DNA of 43,869 bases. It comes from Hyphomicrobiales bacterium (lineage in GTDB: Bacteria; Pseudomonadota; Alphaproteobacteria; Rhizobiales; Methyloligellaceae). The translations under genes were made by a program, and so were the position numbers. Location: NCBI GenBank assembly GCA_021775595.1, contig JAJFHN010000066.1, positions 1-43,869 on the forward strand, in the 5' to 3' direction. The notes beneath the pieces were generated by a model that was given only the letters and a program-made list of their open reading frames with translations, was not told where the DNA came from and ran no database searches. Shown piece after piece: positions 17,093 through 25,660 of this stretch; positions within the stretch are counted from its first letter, which is position 1; every line of letters begins with the position of its first letter.

Positions 17093-17605
17093 ATGCGTAC
17101 CGCAATTATGAGATCTGCAATCCTCGTGCTGGGCCTTACCAGTTCAACCGCCGCCATGGCGCAGGCCAACCGCTACAGCATGATCCCTGTCGAAGGCGGC
17201 GCGCTTCGGCTGGATACCCAATCGGGCGAAGTGTCCCATTGCATGCCGCAATACGGCACATGGAGGTGCAGCGGCGTGGCCGATGAGTTGGCCAAGCTCA
17301 GGACAAAAATCAGTGAATTGAAGAAGGAAAACAAATCACTGAAGTCGGATGTCAAACGGCTTGAGCGCGCGGCGAAAGCCGCGCCAAAGGCGGATGCAAC
17401 GTCTCCCAAAGCCGACACGGCAAAGCCCGAGGCGGGTGAGGCCCCGCCCGCCGCCGCGCCGCCAGTGGCAGGAAACGACAGAATTCCGGGCGAAGACGAG
17501 ATCGATCAGATGATGACGTTCCTTGAGAAAATGGCGCGTCGGCTCAAAGGCATGGTCGAAGAGATGCGGCGCGAGCAGCAGGCTCCGCAAACCAAGCAGC
17601 TTTAG
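17093..17605 (+). CDS. exported coiled-coil protein, unknown function
   Basis: This 170-residue product has a signal peptide (SAILVLGLTSSTAAMAQA, cut after AQA near residue 24). A short conserved-looking domain follows (RYSMIPVEGGALRLDTQSG, then SHCMPQYGTWRC with two Cys that could pair). A Lys/Glu-rich coiled coil (LAKLRTKISELKKENKSLKS), an Ala/Pro linker and a C-terminal helix (EDEIDQMMTFLEKMARRLKG) complete it. Similar alphaproteobacterial proteins are hypothetical. GGAG at 17083-17086, six bases before ATG 17093, supports the start. It is divergent from the PodJ-like gene and 14 bases ahead of yjbQ. Confidence 0.82.
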   Translation: MRTAIMRSAILVLGLTSSTAAMAQANRYSMIPVEGGALRLDTQSGEVSHCMPQYGTWRCSGVADELAKLRTKISELKKENKSLKSDVKRLERAAKAAPKADATSPKADTAKPEAGEAPPAAAPPVAGNDRIPGEDEIDQMMTFLEKMARRLKGMVEEMRREQQAPQTKQL

Positions 17606-17619
17606 GGGCGCGCGGGGGC

Positions 17620-18081
17620 ATGGCAGGAGACGAATTGGGCGCATCGGGCACTCGAGCGCTTGGTCAGGCCAACCATCAACTGACGTTTGAAACACGGGGG
17701 TCCGGGTTTGACGACATCACGCGCCAGGTTACCGATTGGCTTGGCGCGATCGGGGCTCAACAGGGCCTGTTGACCCTGTTCATTCGCCATACCTCCGCCT
17801 CGCTCACCATTCAGGAAAACGCAGATCCTGACGTGTTGGCCGATCTCACGGACGCTCTCGAGCGGCTTGGACCCGAAGACCAACCCTATCGCCATACGAG
17901 CGAGGGCAGCGACGACATGCCGGCCCATATCAAGGCGATGGTGACCTCCACCAGCCTATCGGTGCCGGTCGAGAACGGACGCATGGTGCTTGGAACCTGG
18001 CAGGGCATCTATTTGATCGAGCACCGGCGCCGGCCGCACAACCGACAGATCGCATTGCATTTCATCGGTGCGATGAGATAG
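17620..18081 (+). CDS. yjbQ: YjbQ family protein (secondary thiamine-phosphate synthase type)
   Basis: This 153-residue UPF0047 protein shows the family core: GLLTLFIRHTSASLTIQE with conserved His and Ser, HTSEGSDDMPAHIK in the middle, and GTWQGIYLIEHR near the C-terminus. Crystal structures of the family show a trimeric barrel. Members can complement thiamine-phosphate synthase mutants weakly, but their natural role is uncertain. About 18 residues precede the conserved core. It follows the exported coiled-coil gene at 14 bases and may share its transcript. Confidence 0.92.
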   Translation: MAGDELGASGTRALGQANHQLTFETRGSGFDDITRQVTDWLGAIGAQQGLLTLFIRHTSASLTIQENADPDVLADLTDALERLGPEDQPYRHTSEGSDDMPAHIKAMVTSTSLSVPVENGRMVLGTWQGIYLIEHRRRPHNRQIALHFIGAMR

Positions 18082-18094
18082 AGGCGCTTGCGGC

Positions 18095-19075
18095 TTATGC
18101 CCCGTCGGCGAACCCGTCGGTGGCGCGCACCAATTCGTCGACGATGCCGGGTTCGGTCATGGCGTGGCCCGAGTCCGGTACGATGCGCAGCTTGGCTTTG
18201 GGCCAGGCTTGGACCAAATCCCAGGCGTTTCTGAGCGGTGTTACGACGTCGTATCGTCCATGTACGATGACGCCTGGAATGTCGCTTAGGCGGTGCGCGT
18301 GGGCGATCAACTGATCGTCACGCTCCAGGAACCCGCCATTGACGAAGTAGTGGCATTCGATGCGGGCAAAGGCCAAGGCATAGGCGCTGGAGGCAAATCG
18401 ATTGATGCGCCCGTCATCTTGGTAGAGCGCGAGCGTGCTGCCCTCCCACACGCTCCAGGCTTTGGCGGCTTCCAACTGCTTCTTGCTGTCGGAGCCAGTC
18501 AGGCGCTTGTGATAGGCGGCCACCATGTCGCCGCGTTCGGCTTCTGGAATCGGGCGCTGATAGGCCTCAAAGGCATCGGGATAAATCCAATTGCAGCCCT
18601 CTTGATAGAACCAATCGATCTCGCGGCGGCGCAGCAAGAAGATGCCGCGCAGGACCAGCTCGAGGACCCTGTCGGGGTGGGATTGGGCGTAAGCCAGCGA
18701 TAGCGTCGATCCCCACGAGCCGCCAAACAGCTGCCAGCGATCGATGCCCAGATGTTCGCGCAAGCGTTCCATATCGTCGACCAGATGCCAGGTCGTGTTG
18801 TCCTCGAGTGAGGCATTTGGCGTCGAGCGGCCGCAACCGCGCTGATCGAACAGAATGATGCGGTAGCGCTCGGGGTCGTGATAGCGGCGCATCAACGGAT
18901 TGGAGCCGCCGCCGGGTCCGCCATGGACCATCAGCACGGGCCGGCCGTGTGGATTGCCGCATTCCTCATAGTAGATCGTATGCACGTCGGAGACGGCAAG
19001 CTCGCCACTGCGGTTGGGCTTGATCGAGGGATAGAGCTCGAGGCGCTCGCTGTCGGCTGCACTGTCGTTTCGCAT
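18095..19075 (-). CDS. pip: proline iminopeptidase (alpha/beta hydrolase, S33 family)
   Basis: This 326-residue enzyme releases N-terminal proline from peptides. It carries the oxyanion motif MVHGGPGGGSNP, DQRGCGRSTP typical of S33 peptidases, the nucleophile elbow FGGSWGSTLSLAYA, the acid in HGRYDVVTP and the His in PDSGHAMTEPG. The predicted start ATG 19075 leaves a normal N-terminus ahead of GELAVSDVHTIYYEECG. A longer frame to 19165 is rejected because it would overlap the symporter gene. It follows the symporter by 13 bases on the same strand, so amino-acid or peptide use may be linked, but this is only suggestive. Confidence 0.94.
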   Translation of the reverse strand: MRNDSAADSERLELYPSIKPNRSGELAVSDVHTIYYEECGNPHGRPVLMVHGGPGGGSNPLMRRYHDPERYRIILFDQRGCGRSTPNASLEDNTTWHLVDDMERLREHLGIDRWQLFGGSWGSTLSLAYAQSHPDRVLELVLRGIFLLRRREIDWFYQEGCNWIYPDAFEAYQRPIPEAERGDMVAAYHKRLTGSDSKKQLEAAKAWSVWEGSTLALYQDDGRINRFASSAYALAFARIECHYFVNGGFLERDDQLIAHAHRLSDIPGVIVHGRYDVVTPLRNAWDLVQAWPKAKLRIVPDSGHAMTEPGIVDELVRATDGFADGA

Positions 19076-19088
19076 CACATTGTGCTCG

Positions 19089-20933
19089 TTAGAGGGATCG
19101 CCGCTTGGCAGCAGCGCGCACGGCGCGGTCATAGAGAGCGACACCGCTTGGATCGCGCAATTCATCGAGATAGGCCCTGGCGCCAGCCGATGCCGGCTTT
19201 TGCATCAGAGAGAGCCCGACCGCAACCGCAGCACCGGCCAAGGCGCCTGGAACGCCGGCGACCATGCTACTCAATCCCAACAGCGAGCCTTGGCCCAGAA
19301 GCTCGGCCAGAACGATGTGGCCAAGCGCAATTCCAAAGCCCGTCGCCATGCCGGCCGTGACCGCGGGACCGGTGGCCCTGTCCCACCAGATCGAAAGAGT
19401 GAGCGCCGGGAAGAAACTGGCTGCGCAAAGCGAGAGCGCCCAGGCGAAAGCCCGCAGGGCGTCGAGCTCGAAAGCAATCGCAATCGAGGCCGCCAGCACA
19501 CAGACCAGAATGCAGCCCAAGCGCGCTACAAGCTGCCGTCGGCTTGGTGTGGCGGTTGGGTGAAGCAGACCGCGATAGAGGTCTTCGCCTATGGCTTGGC
19601 CGAGGGTCAGCGCGTGGGCCGTTGCGGCTGCAAGCGCGACAGCGATACCGCCCACGGCGACGAGCACCACAATGATGAAGGGCAGTCCGCCGATGATGGG
19701 AAGCGCCAGCGCGACGCCGTCGCGCGAGACAAGGAGCTCGGCCGCCCCAATAACGCCATCACCGTTTTTGTCGGAGAAATCAGCCAGCCCGGCATCGCTC
19801 AGCCGGCCGATCCAGTCGGGCAGTTGCGAAGCTGGGCTGCCGGCGACGTCTTGCAAGGTGAGGAATTTGGTGAAGGCGGCATAGGCCGGAGCGGATACCA
19901 GAAACAGGACGGCGAACAGGCCGGCCCAGGCCCCGGCAAAGCGCGTTTCGAAGGCGCTGGTGGCGGCGGAAGCGCGGGTGACGAGGCTGGGCAAAGCCGC
20001 CATGCCGGCCATCACGCAGAGGCAAATCAGGGTGAAATCGAAGCGGCTGACGGCGCCAAAGGCTTGCAGGAACGGCTTCATGGAAGGCGCCAGGCCTTGT
20101 CCCGGCATGGCTAAGCCGTTGTCGGGTTCGGCCGGTCCGATGCCGGTTGCGAGCTCAAGTGTGGAAATGCGCTCAAACAGCTCACCATAGGTGAATTGCG
20201 GCAGCGGCAGGTTGGTGACGGCGACCGACAGCATGACCAGCGGCGTCAGGAAGCCGGCGATGGTGATGATGTACTGGGTCGACTGGGTCCAGACGAGCGA
20301 GCGCAAACCGCCAGCGGTCGCGGTCGCGACGATGACCACCGCACCCGTGGTGATCGCCGCCTCGAAGGAAAGCGATGAAAACAGCGAGGTGACGAAGGCA
20401 CCGAGCTGCAATTCGACCACCATCAGGAGGATCAGGGGCGGGATCATGAAGAGCGCCGCCATTGCGCCAAGCGTGGTGGATGCAAAGCGCTGATGCAGAA
20501 AAGACGCCAGGGTGAAACTTCCCGACTTGCGGATGAAGGGGCTGAAGAGGACGGTGGACACGAGCAGACCGCCAATGATGCCAAGGCCAACGCACAGCGC
20601 GTCGAAGCCGATCAGAAACAGCGCGCCGGTCAGTGCGAAATAGCCGACGCCGCCGATTGCCGTGGTGGCCAGACTGAGCCCGCCAAAGACAGCCGGTATC
20701 CGCCGCCCAGCGGTGGCGAAAATGTGGATATCGAGGGTCCGGGCGGCCAAGGCAACGCCGAGATAAAAGGCAACCGGCGCTGCCATCATAACGTGGCTCA
20801 GCCACAGCTTGCGGGCGCCCAACTGCTCGAGAATCAACAGCAGCAGCACCATGGCGATGAAGGCGCTGACAAAAATCGCGTAATAGGTGCCAATGCGGGG
20901 CGAAAGGGGGCGAAACTGGGTCTCGAGCGCCAT
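19089..20933 (-). CDS. sodium:solute symporter large subunit (VC_2705 type)
   Basis: This 614-residue SSS-family membrane protein has about thirteen hydrophobic helices. The N-terminus (YYAIFVSAFIAMVLLLLI), then GRRIPAVFGGLSLATTAIGG and GSFTLASFLHQRF, follow the VC_2705 subfamily (TIGR03648), which works with a DUF4212 small subunit, encoded just upstream with a 9-base gap. Between helices, near residues 385-397, DKNGDGVIGAAEL reads as an EF-hand-type calcium loop (D-x-N-x-D-G-x-I-x3-E); similar loops occur in this subfamily. It probably takes up small carboxylates or related solutes with Na+; the substrate is not determined. Confidence 0.92.
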   Translation of the reverse strand: MALETQFRPLSPRIGTYYAIFVSAFIAMVLLLLILEQLGARKLWLSHVMMAAPVAFYLGVALAARTLDIHIFATAGRRIPAVFGGLSLATTAIGGVGYFALTGALFLIGFDALCVGLGIIGGLLVSTVLFSPFIRKSGSFTLASFLHQRFASTTLGAMAALFMIPPLILLMVVELQLGAFVTSLFSSLSFEAAITTGAVVIVATATAGGLRSLVWTQSTQYIITIAGFLTPLVMLSVAVTNLPLPQFTYGELFERISTLELATGIGPAEPDNGLAMPGQGLAPSMKPFLQAFGAVSRFDFTLICLCVMAGMAALPSLVTRASAATSAFETRFAGAWAGLFAVLFLVSAPAYAAFTKFLTLQDVAGSPASQLPDWIGRLSDAGLADFSDKNGDGVIGAAELLVSRDGVALALPIIGGLPFIIVVLVAVGGIAVALAAATAHALTLGQAIGEDLYRGLLHPTATPSRRQLVARLGCILVCVLAASIAIAFELDALRAFAWALSLCAASFFPALTLSIWWDRATGPAVTAGMATGFGIALGHIVLAELLGQGSLLGLSSMVAGVPGALAGAAVAVGLSLMQKPASAGARAYLDELRDPSGVALYDRAVRAAAKRRSL

Positions 20934-20942
20934 GGCTGCGAC

Positions 20943-21203
20943 CTACACGTCTTCCATGGCGCCGTGACGACGGTCAATGCGCTCCTGCCGGTTGGCGAAC
21001 CAAAATGCCGCGATAACGCAGACGATGAGCGCGCCCTGCGCAAGCGCGTAGAATCCGATGGGAAAGCCGAGCGGTGTGAAGGCATCAAGTGGAACGGCAA
21101 ACAACACCAACACAACGGTGCCGCCCACCAGCGCGCCGATAATGGCCACCATGAGGGCGAATGTTTCGCGCCAATGGGCTGGTCGCTGTTCATTTTCGAT
21201 CAT
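20943..21203 (-). CDS. DUF4212 sodium/substrate symporter small subunit
   Basis: This 86-residue protein has two transmembrane helices (FALMVAIIGALVGGTVVLVLF and FYALAQGALIVCVIAAFWFA) with the conserved PLGFPIGFY between them. This is the DUF4212/TIGR03647 family. Members are always encoded with the VC_2705-type large subunit, as here. The C-terminal RQERIDRRHG is cytoplasmic by the positive-inside rule. AGGCGG seven bases upstream is a usable ribosome binding site. Confidence 0.93.
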   Translation of the reverse strand: MIENEQRPAHWRETFALMVAIIGALVGGTVVLVLFAVPLDAFTPLGFPIGFYALAQGALIVCVIAAFWFANRQERIDRRHGAMEDV

Positions 21204-21552
21204 GCTGGTGCCGCCTGTTTTTATGCTGTGGCGCGTTCGCCGGCGCGCTTTGGCGTGGTGGGGAGTTTAGTTGCGCCGTTCGCGCGGGCCAAGTCGTCGT
21301 TCGGGCCTGCTATTTAGTCACGGTTTGGCAAATCGCGCGGCGGCAACAAATGTTGCAAAGGGCGTTTCAAATATATTCCATGTTTGCTATATTTTGATGC
21401 TATCCAATCTTGAGCCGGATTGCGGCGAAGAGAATTCATGCCCGGCTAGCCTGAATCGACACTAGACTCTAGGATAATCATACGCCAGTGGCGGCAATTC
21501 GCTTTGCGACCCTACAAGACGCACAAGAAACTATACGCAGCAATATGGCCAC
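21204..21552. other. divergent intergenic region, symporter / LuxR regulator
   Basis: These 349 bases hold no convincing gene. The middle (about 21340-21410) is AT-rich and could hold promoters for the divergent genes, but I see no clear paired -35/-10 boxes. The regulator's start at 21553 has no obvious Shine-Dalgarno. Confidence 0.4.
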
Positions 21553-22212
21553 ATGACCGCACACCGAATAGTCGTTGTCGACGGCCACCCGCTCTTCCGG
21601 GAGGCGTTGCATGGCGCGTTGAGCGAATTTTTCGAAGAGTCCGTCGTGACCGAGGTGGCGACGGAGCAAGAGCTGTCGGATCTGCTCGACGAAAAATCGA
21701 CCCCTTGTTTGGTGTTGTTCAGCCTATCGACACCCTCCGCGCAGGGGCTCGCATCATTGATGCAGTTGCGTGCCCAATACCCCAAGATCAAACTCGTAGC
21801 CGTGTCGCCACAGGGCGATCAGGCGACCATGCGCAGCTGTCTCGACATTGGCCTGGCGGGCTTCATTCCCAAATCTCTGCCCGCCGAGGCGATCCGCGAT
21901 GCGGTCGAGCAAATCTTGCAAGGCAATATATGGTCGCCACCCGAACTGGCATCGGCGCAAGAAGAAGATAGAGACATCGCCGGTTTGGCGACCAAGCTGG
22001 CGACGCTGACGCCCCAACAGGTGCGCGTGCTGACCATGCTGAGCGAAGGCCTGTTGAACAAGCAGATCGCCTATCAGCTTGGCGTGTCGGAGGCGACCGT
22101 CAAGGCGCACGTCTCGGCAATTTTGCAAAAACTCGACGTCGACAGCCGCACCCAGGCGGTGATTGCGGTCAATAGGCTTGGCAGCAGCGATTGGCAGCAG
22201 GCCGTGCTCTAG
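21553..22212 (+). CDS. LuxR-family response regulator with degenerate receiver domain
   Basis: This 219-residue protein has an N-terminal receiver-like domain (residues 4-125) and a C-terminal LuxR/NarL helix-turn-helix (about 148-210: LTPQQVRVLTMLSEGLLNKQ, then YQLGVSEATVKAHVSAIL). The receiver lacks key residues. The acidic pair is VDGHPLFREAL, with Gly11 in place of the second Asp. The phospho-acceptor position in LVLFSLSTP is Ser57 where Asp is expected. The switch Lys (FIPKSLP) is kept. It is therefore likely phosphorylation-independent. No histidine kinase is adjacent. Its position divergent from the symporter pair makes it a candidate regulator of that transporter. Confidence 0.9.
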   Translation: MTAHRIVVVDGHPLFREALHGALSEFFEESVVTEVATEQELSDLLDEKSTPCLVLFSLSTPSAQGLASLMQLRAQYPKIKLVAVSPQGDQATMRSCLDIGLAGFIPKSLPAEAIRDAVEQILQGNIWSPPELASAQEEDRDIAGLATKLATLTPQQVRVLTMLSEGLLNKQIAYQLGVSEATVKAHVSAILQKLDVDSRTQAVIAVNRLGSSDWQQAVL

Positions 22213-22235
22213 GGCAGAGAGCCAGCAGCCGCCCG

Positions 22236-22712
22236 CTAAAACCAGCGCCGCACGCGCTCGCAGTAATCGCCGTAACGGGCTTTGAAGCGGGCCCCCAAAT
22301 AACGCTCCTCAGGCAGAATGAGAATGTAATGGGCGGCGAGGATCAGGCCGGCCGTTGCCGGCGCCAGCCAAGGCGCGTCGAAGAACATGGCGAGCCCGGC
22401 CATGAACAAGACGCCCCCCAGATAAATCGGATTGCGCGAAAGCGTGAAGATGCCGTCCTCGACCAGGTAGGTGGTGGGCGCGCCGGGCCTGGCGGGCTGA
22501 TTGACGAGGGCCAACTGACGCCGGGCGGCGAGAATCAGTGCGAACCCGATGATCAAGGCTGCCGCGCCGCCGATGTCGAGCACGATCGGGCTCACCGGCG
22601 GCGTGAACGAGAGCGGCATGGCAAACTGCAGGCCGAACCCCAAAACAAGCGCGATGGCGAAGAACGCATCGAAGGTGCGCCAAAGGCTGTTGTGCGCGGC
22701 GGTGTCGCTCAT
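22236..22712 (-). CDS. isoprenylcysteine carboxyl methyltransferase-like membrane protein
   Basis: This 158-residue integral membrane protein has four hydrophobic segments and the ICMT/PEMT C-terminal signature: GIFTLSRNPIYLGGVLF, then LPEERYLGARFKARYGDYCERVRRWF read in pieces (EERYLGARF and YCERVRRWF). These bind SAM at the membrane face in homologues. The bacterial substrate is unknown and is probably a lipid or small molecule. ATG 22712 (MSDTAAHNSL) is chosen; a longer frame to 22802 would run into the 3' end of the next gene. The two genes are 35 bases apart on the same strand. Confidence 0.9.
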   Translation of the reverse strand: MSDTAAHNSLWRTFDAFFAIALVLGFGLQFAMPLSFTPPVSPIVLDIGGAAALIIGFALILAARRQLALVNQPARPGAPTTYLVEDGIFTLSRNPIYLGGVLFMAGLAMFFDAPWLAPATAGLILAAHYILILPEERYLGARFKARYGDYCERVRRWF

Positions 22713-22747
22713 GGACGGATCACCGGGATGGGTTGGCGCGGCTGGCT

Positions 22748-23128
22748 TCAGCCCGTGCGTTTGGGCGGATCGCCGGCGTTGGAGCCTTGCAGCCAGGTCC
22801 AAAACGATCGCAGCGTCGATGTTTGGCTTTTGGAGAGCGGTGCCCGGTAGGACGTATTGCTTTGTGTCGCATCAAAGCCCGGCGCGGTGAAAGTGTCGCC
22901 GTCGCGCATGCCCCTGGCGCCAAACGCGCCGCGGCGGTAGATGTGGCGGCGCAATTCGAGCTGACCCTTGGGCGTGATGACGTAATGACCCATCACCTCG
23001 TTCATCATATCGCGGTCGATGAGCTGGGCAGCCTCGGCCGATGGTAAAGTTCCCACGGTTTGGGGTCCATCGGCGACTTTCGCCAAAGCCGATTTTTCAG
23101 CATCATTCAGTTGGGGACTCGAAACCAT
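22748..23128 (-). CDS. hypothetical protein with winged-helix-like N-terminus
   Basis: This 126-residue protein has no recognised family. Residues 8-65 (LNDAEKSALAKVADGPQTVG, then MNEVMGHYVITPKGQLELRR) read like a small winged helix, because the YVITPKGQLEL strand-turn resembles the wing of MarR/PadR-type proteins. The C-terminal 60 residues are polar and low in predicted structure. Its place ahead of the methyltransferase gene and near tRNA-Thr gives no functional hint. The opposite-strand open frame over the same region shows no protein-like features. Confidence 0.6.
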   Translation of the reverse strand: MVSSPQLNDAEKSALAKVADGPQTVGTLPSAEAAQLIDRDMMNEVMGHYVITPKGQLELRRHIYRRGAFGARGMRDGDTFTAPGFDATQSNTSYRAPLSKSQTSTLRSFWTWLQGSNAGDPPKRTG

Positions 23129-23286
23129 GACCGCTCTGGTGGCGTTACCCGATAAAACTACACAACTCGTGGGCTAGAAAACCGGAAAAAGCAGGTGCCT
23201 GCGCCCTCACGGCCCCGGTTGTACACGATTGGCGGGGAGGGAGCAAAGCTCGGGCGGAGCGGATGATGAACGGCGGCTATGGAGAA

Positions 23287-23361
<75 letters not shown>

Positions 23362-23495
23362 AAAATCGACACATCCGAGCCAGCAAAACCGGCCTGAATC
23401 AAGCCGCGCGACACTGCCATAGCGCACAAGGGCGCGCAAGCCGCTGAGCGATTGAAGCGTGACATCGGCGGCCATGCGCGCCAAATTTGCAGCCC

Positions 23496-23663
23496 ATGGG
23501 TGGAAGCAAGCAAAAGATCGATAAAGACGGGGCAGCGGAGGCGCGCCAAGCGCGGCTGGCCGACGCGCTGAAAGCAAATCTGAAGCGGCGCAAGGACCAA
23601 GCCAGGGCCAAGCCGGGCAAGCGGAGCGCCGGCGATGCTTCGGCCAGGCCCGACGAGCGTTAA
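23496..23663 (+). CDS. small basic protein upstream of murA
   Basis: This 55-residue frame (ATG 23496 to TAA 23661-23663) encodes MGGSKQKIDKDG, then ARQARLADALKANLKRRKDQ and a Lys/Arg/Ala tail. The amphipathic LADALKANLKRRK segment resembles the short conserved hypothetical proteins commonly found between a tRNA and murA in alphaproteobacteria. It is probably a real small gene; its function is unknown. It lies 134 bases ahead of murA on the same strand. Confidence 0.72.
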   Translation: MGGSKQKIDKDGAAEARQARLADALKANLKRRKDQARAKPGKRSAGDASARPDER

Positions 23664-23796
23664 GCAAGGCGCGCATTGATCTGGCGGAGCGCCTTGATGG
23701 CGCCACGAGCCTCCGCTAAGCCTACACAAAGCGACAGCCGTCGGAACTGCCCCGCGTATCATGGGCAGCAGCGCGATCACGAAAGCAGTATGAGTT

Positions 23797-25086
23797 ATGG
23801 ATAGAATTCGCATCACCGGCGGCGGGCCTCTCGAGGGCACGATACCGATCAGCGGCGCCAAGAACGCGACGCTGCCGCTGATGATCGCCAGCCTGCTGAC
23901 CTCAGACACGCTGACACTGAAAAACGTGCCCAATCTGGCTGATGTGGGGCTGTTGGCGCGCATATTGGGCAATCACGGCGTCGATCTCACCATCGCAGGC
24001 AAGCGCCCCGGTCAACGGTCCGGCGAGGGCGACACGATGCATCTGACGGCGCGCGACATCGTCGACACCACCGCGCCCTATGAAATGGTTTCGCGCATGC
24101 GCGCGAGCTTTTGGGTGTTGGGGCCTCTGCTGGCGCGCGAGGGCCAGGCCTGTGTGTCACTGCCGGGTGGCTGTGCGATCGGCACGCGGCCGGTCGATCT
24201 GCATCTGGAGGGCTTGACCAAACTCGGCGCGCAAATCGAATTGGAAAGCGGCTATGTGCACGCCAAGGCGCCAAAGGGGCTTGCGGGCGGACGCATCACA
24301 TTTCCGAAGGTCTCCGTCGGCGCCACCCACAATGTGCTGATGGCGGCCGTTCTGGCCAAGGGCGAGACGGTGATCGAAAACGCCGCCCGCGAACCGGAAG
24401 TCAGCGATGTCGCTCAGTGTCTCGTAAAAATGGGCGCCAAGATCGAGGGTATCGGAACGTCCACGCTGACCATCCAGGGTGTCGACGAATTAAGCGGCGC
24501 CGTCCATCCGGTGTTGCCCGACCGCATCGAGACGGGCACCTATGCGATGGCGGTGGCGGCGACGGGCGGCGATGTGCTGCTGGATAACGCGCGGCCCGAT
24601 TTGCTCGAGTCGGCGCTCGATGTGCTGAGCGGGGCCGGCGTCGAACTGACGGTGACAAACCGCGGACTGCGCGTGGTCCGCAACGGCGCGCGGCTGGCGC
24701 CCGTCGATGTCGAGACCGAGCCGTTTCCGGGGTTTCCGACCGATCTGCAGGCTCAATTGATGGCGCTGATGGCGCGCGCGGACGGCCAATCACGCATCCG
24801 CGAGACGATTTTTGAGAACCGCTTCATGCACGTGCAGGAGCTTGCCCGGTTGGGTGCCGACATTGAGCTGGAGGGTGATACGGCGCTGGTGACGGGCGTG
24901 AACACGCTGCACGGCGCGCAAGTGATGGCCACCGACCTGCGCGCGTCCGTCTCGTTGGTGATTGCCGGCCTGGTGGCCGAGGGCGAGACGGTGATCAACC
25001 GGGTCTACCATCTCGACCGCGGATTTGAGCAAATCGAACAAAAACTTACGAACTGCGGCGCGCAAATCGAGCGCCTGGCCGCCTAG
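23797..25086 (+). CDS. murA: UDP-N-acetylglucosamine 1-carboxyvinyltransferase
   Basis: The enzyme makes the first committed step of peptidoglycan synthesis, adding enolpyruvate from PEP to UDP-GlcNAc in the cytoplasm. The 429-residue length is normal. [11 protein letters not shown] (catalytic Lys, near residue 22) opens the protein; [16 protein letters not shown] contains the active-site Cys that is the target of fosfomycin. [31 protein letters not shown] and [11 protein letters not shown] are conserved family blocks. Because the Cys is present, the enzyme should be fosfomycin-sensitive. It heads the murA - DUF2948 - hisD segment. Confidence 0.97.
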   Translation: MDRIRITGGGPLEGTIPISGAKNATLPLMIASLLTSDTLTLKNVPNLADVGLLARILGNHGVDLTIAGKRPGQRSGEGDTMHLTARDIVDTTAPYEMVSRMRASFWVLGPLLAREGQACVSLPGGCAIGTRPVDLHLEGLTKLGAQIELESGYVHAKAPKGLAGGRITFPKVSVGATHNVLMAAVLAKGETVIENAAREPEVSDVAQCLVKMGAKIEGIGTSTLTIQGVDELSGAVHPVLPDRIETGTYAMAVAATGGDVLLDNARPDLLESALDVLSGAGVELTVTNRGLRVVRNGARLAPVDVETEPFPGFPTDLQAQLMALMARADGQSRIRETIFENRFMHVQELARLGADIELEGDTALVTGVNTLHGAQVMATDLRASVSLVIAGLVAEGETVINRVYHLDRGFEQIEQKLTNCGAQIERLAA

Positions 25087-25141
25087 GTTCCTTCCCGCCG
25101 CCATTGCGTCCAAGCCGCTCTGCCGTTATCAGAAGCAGCAG

Positions 25142-25160
25142 AACGGGCGTGAGCCCGTTT
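25142..25160 (+). terminator. stem-loop after murA, possible attenuator or terminator
   Basis: AACGGGC-GTGA-GCCCGTT is a perfect 7-bp stem with a 4-base loop, 56 bases after the murA stop and 31 bases before the DUF2948 start. The following TGTGGTTTTG is only weakly T-rich. It could reduce readthrough into the downstream genes. Confidence 0.4.
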
Positions 25161-25190
25161 GTGGTTTTGATGATGGGAGCACAGTGTGAA

Positions 25191-25646
25191 ATGGAGCCCC
25201 TAAAGCTCATCGCACTCGATGCTGAAGATCTGGAGGTCATGTCGGCTCATTTGCAGGACGCGGTCTTGCAGATCGGCGATATGGCCTTTGTGCCAAAGCA
25301 GAAGCGCTTTGCGCTGATCGTCAACCGCTTCGACTGGGAAGGCGCCAACGCATCCGAAGGCGAAAAGAAAGAACGCCGTAGGGCGACGCTGCGTTTTGAA
25401 CGCGTGATGGACGCCAAGATCCAGAACATGAAGCAACGGGCCGCATCGGCGGCGGTGGAGTTGCTGGCGGTTCAGTTCGAGGAAACGACCTCTCCGGAGG
25501 GCTTTATCACGCTGGTCTTTGCCGGCGGCGGCGCGGTCCGCTTGCAAGTCGAGTGTATCGAGGCGGAGCTCAGCGATTTGGGACCGGCTTGGAGCGCCAA
25601 GAGCCGCCCGGAACACGACATCGAAAGCGACGCCACGGGCTCGTGA
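25191..25646 (+). CDS. DUF2948 family protein
   Basis: This 151-residue protein of unknown function matches the DUF2948 family: LKLIALDAEDLEVMSAHLQD at the start, FALIVNRFDWE near residue 45, RRATLRFERV, and GAVRLQVECIEAELSDLG at the C-terminus. The family is almost confined to alphaproteobacteria and lies directly before hisD, as here (14 bases). ATG 25191 is chosen because conservation begins at MEPLKL; ATG 25173 would add six residues. Confidence 0.92.
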   Translation: MEPLKLIALDAEDLEVMSAHLQDAVLQIGDMAFVPKQKRFALIVNRFDWEGANASEGEKKERRRATLRFERVMDAKIQNMKQRAASAAVELLAVQFEETTSPEGFITLVFAGGGAVRLQVECIEAELSDLGPAWSAKSRPEHDIESDATGS

Positions 25647-25660
25647 GGAAGGCGTAAGAC

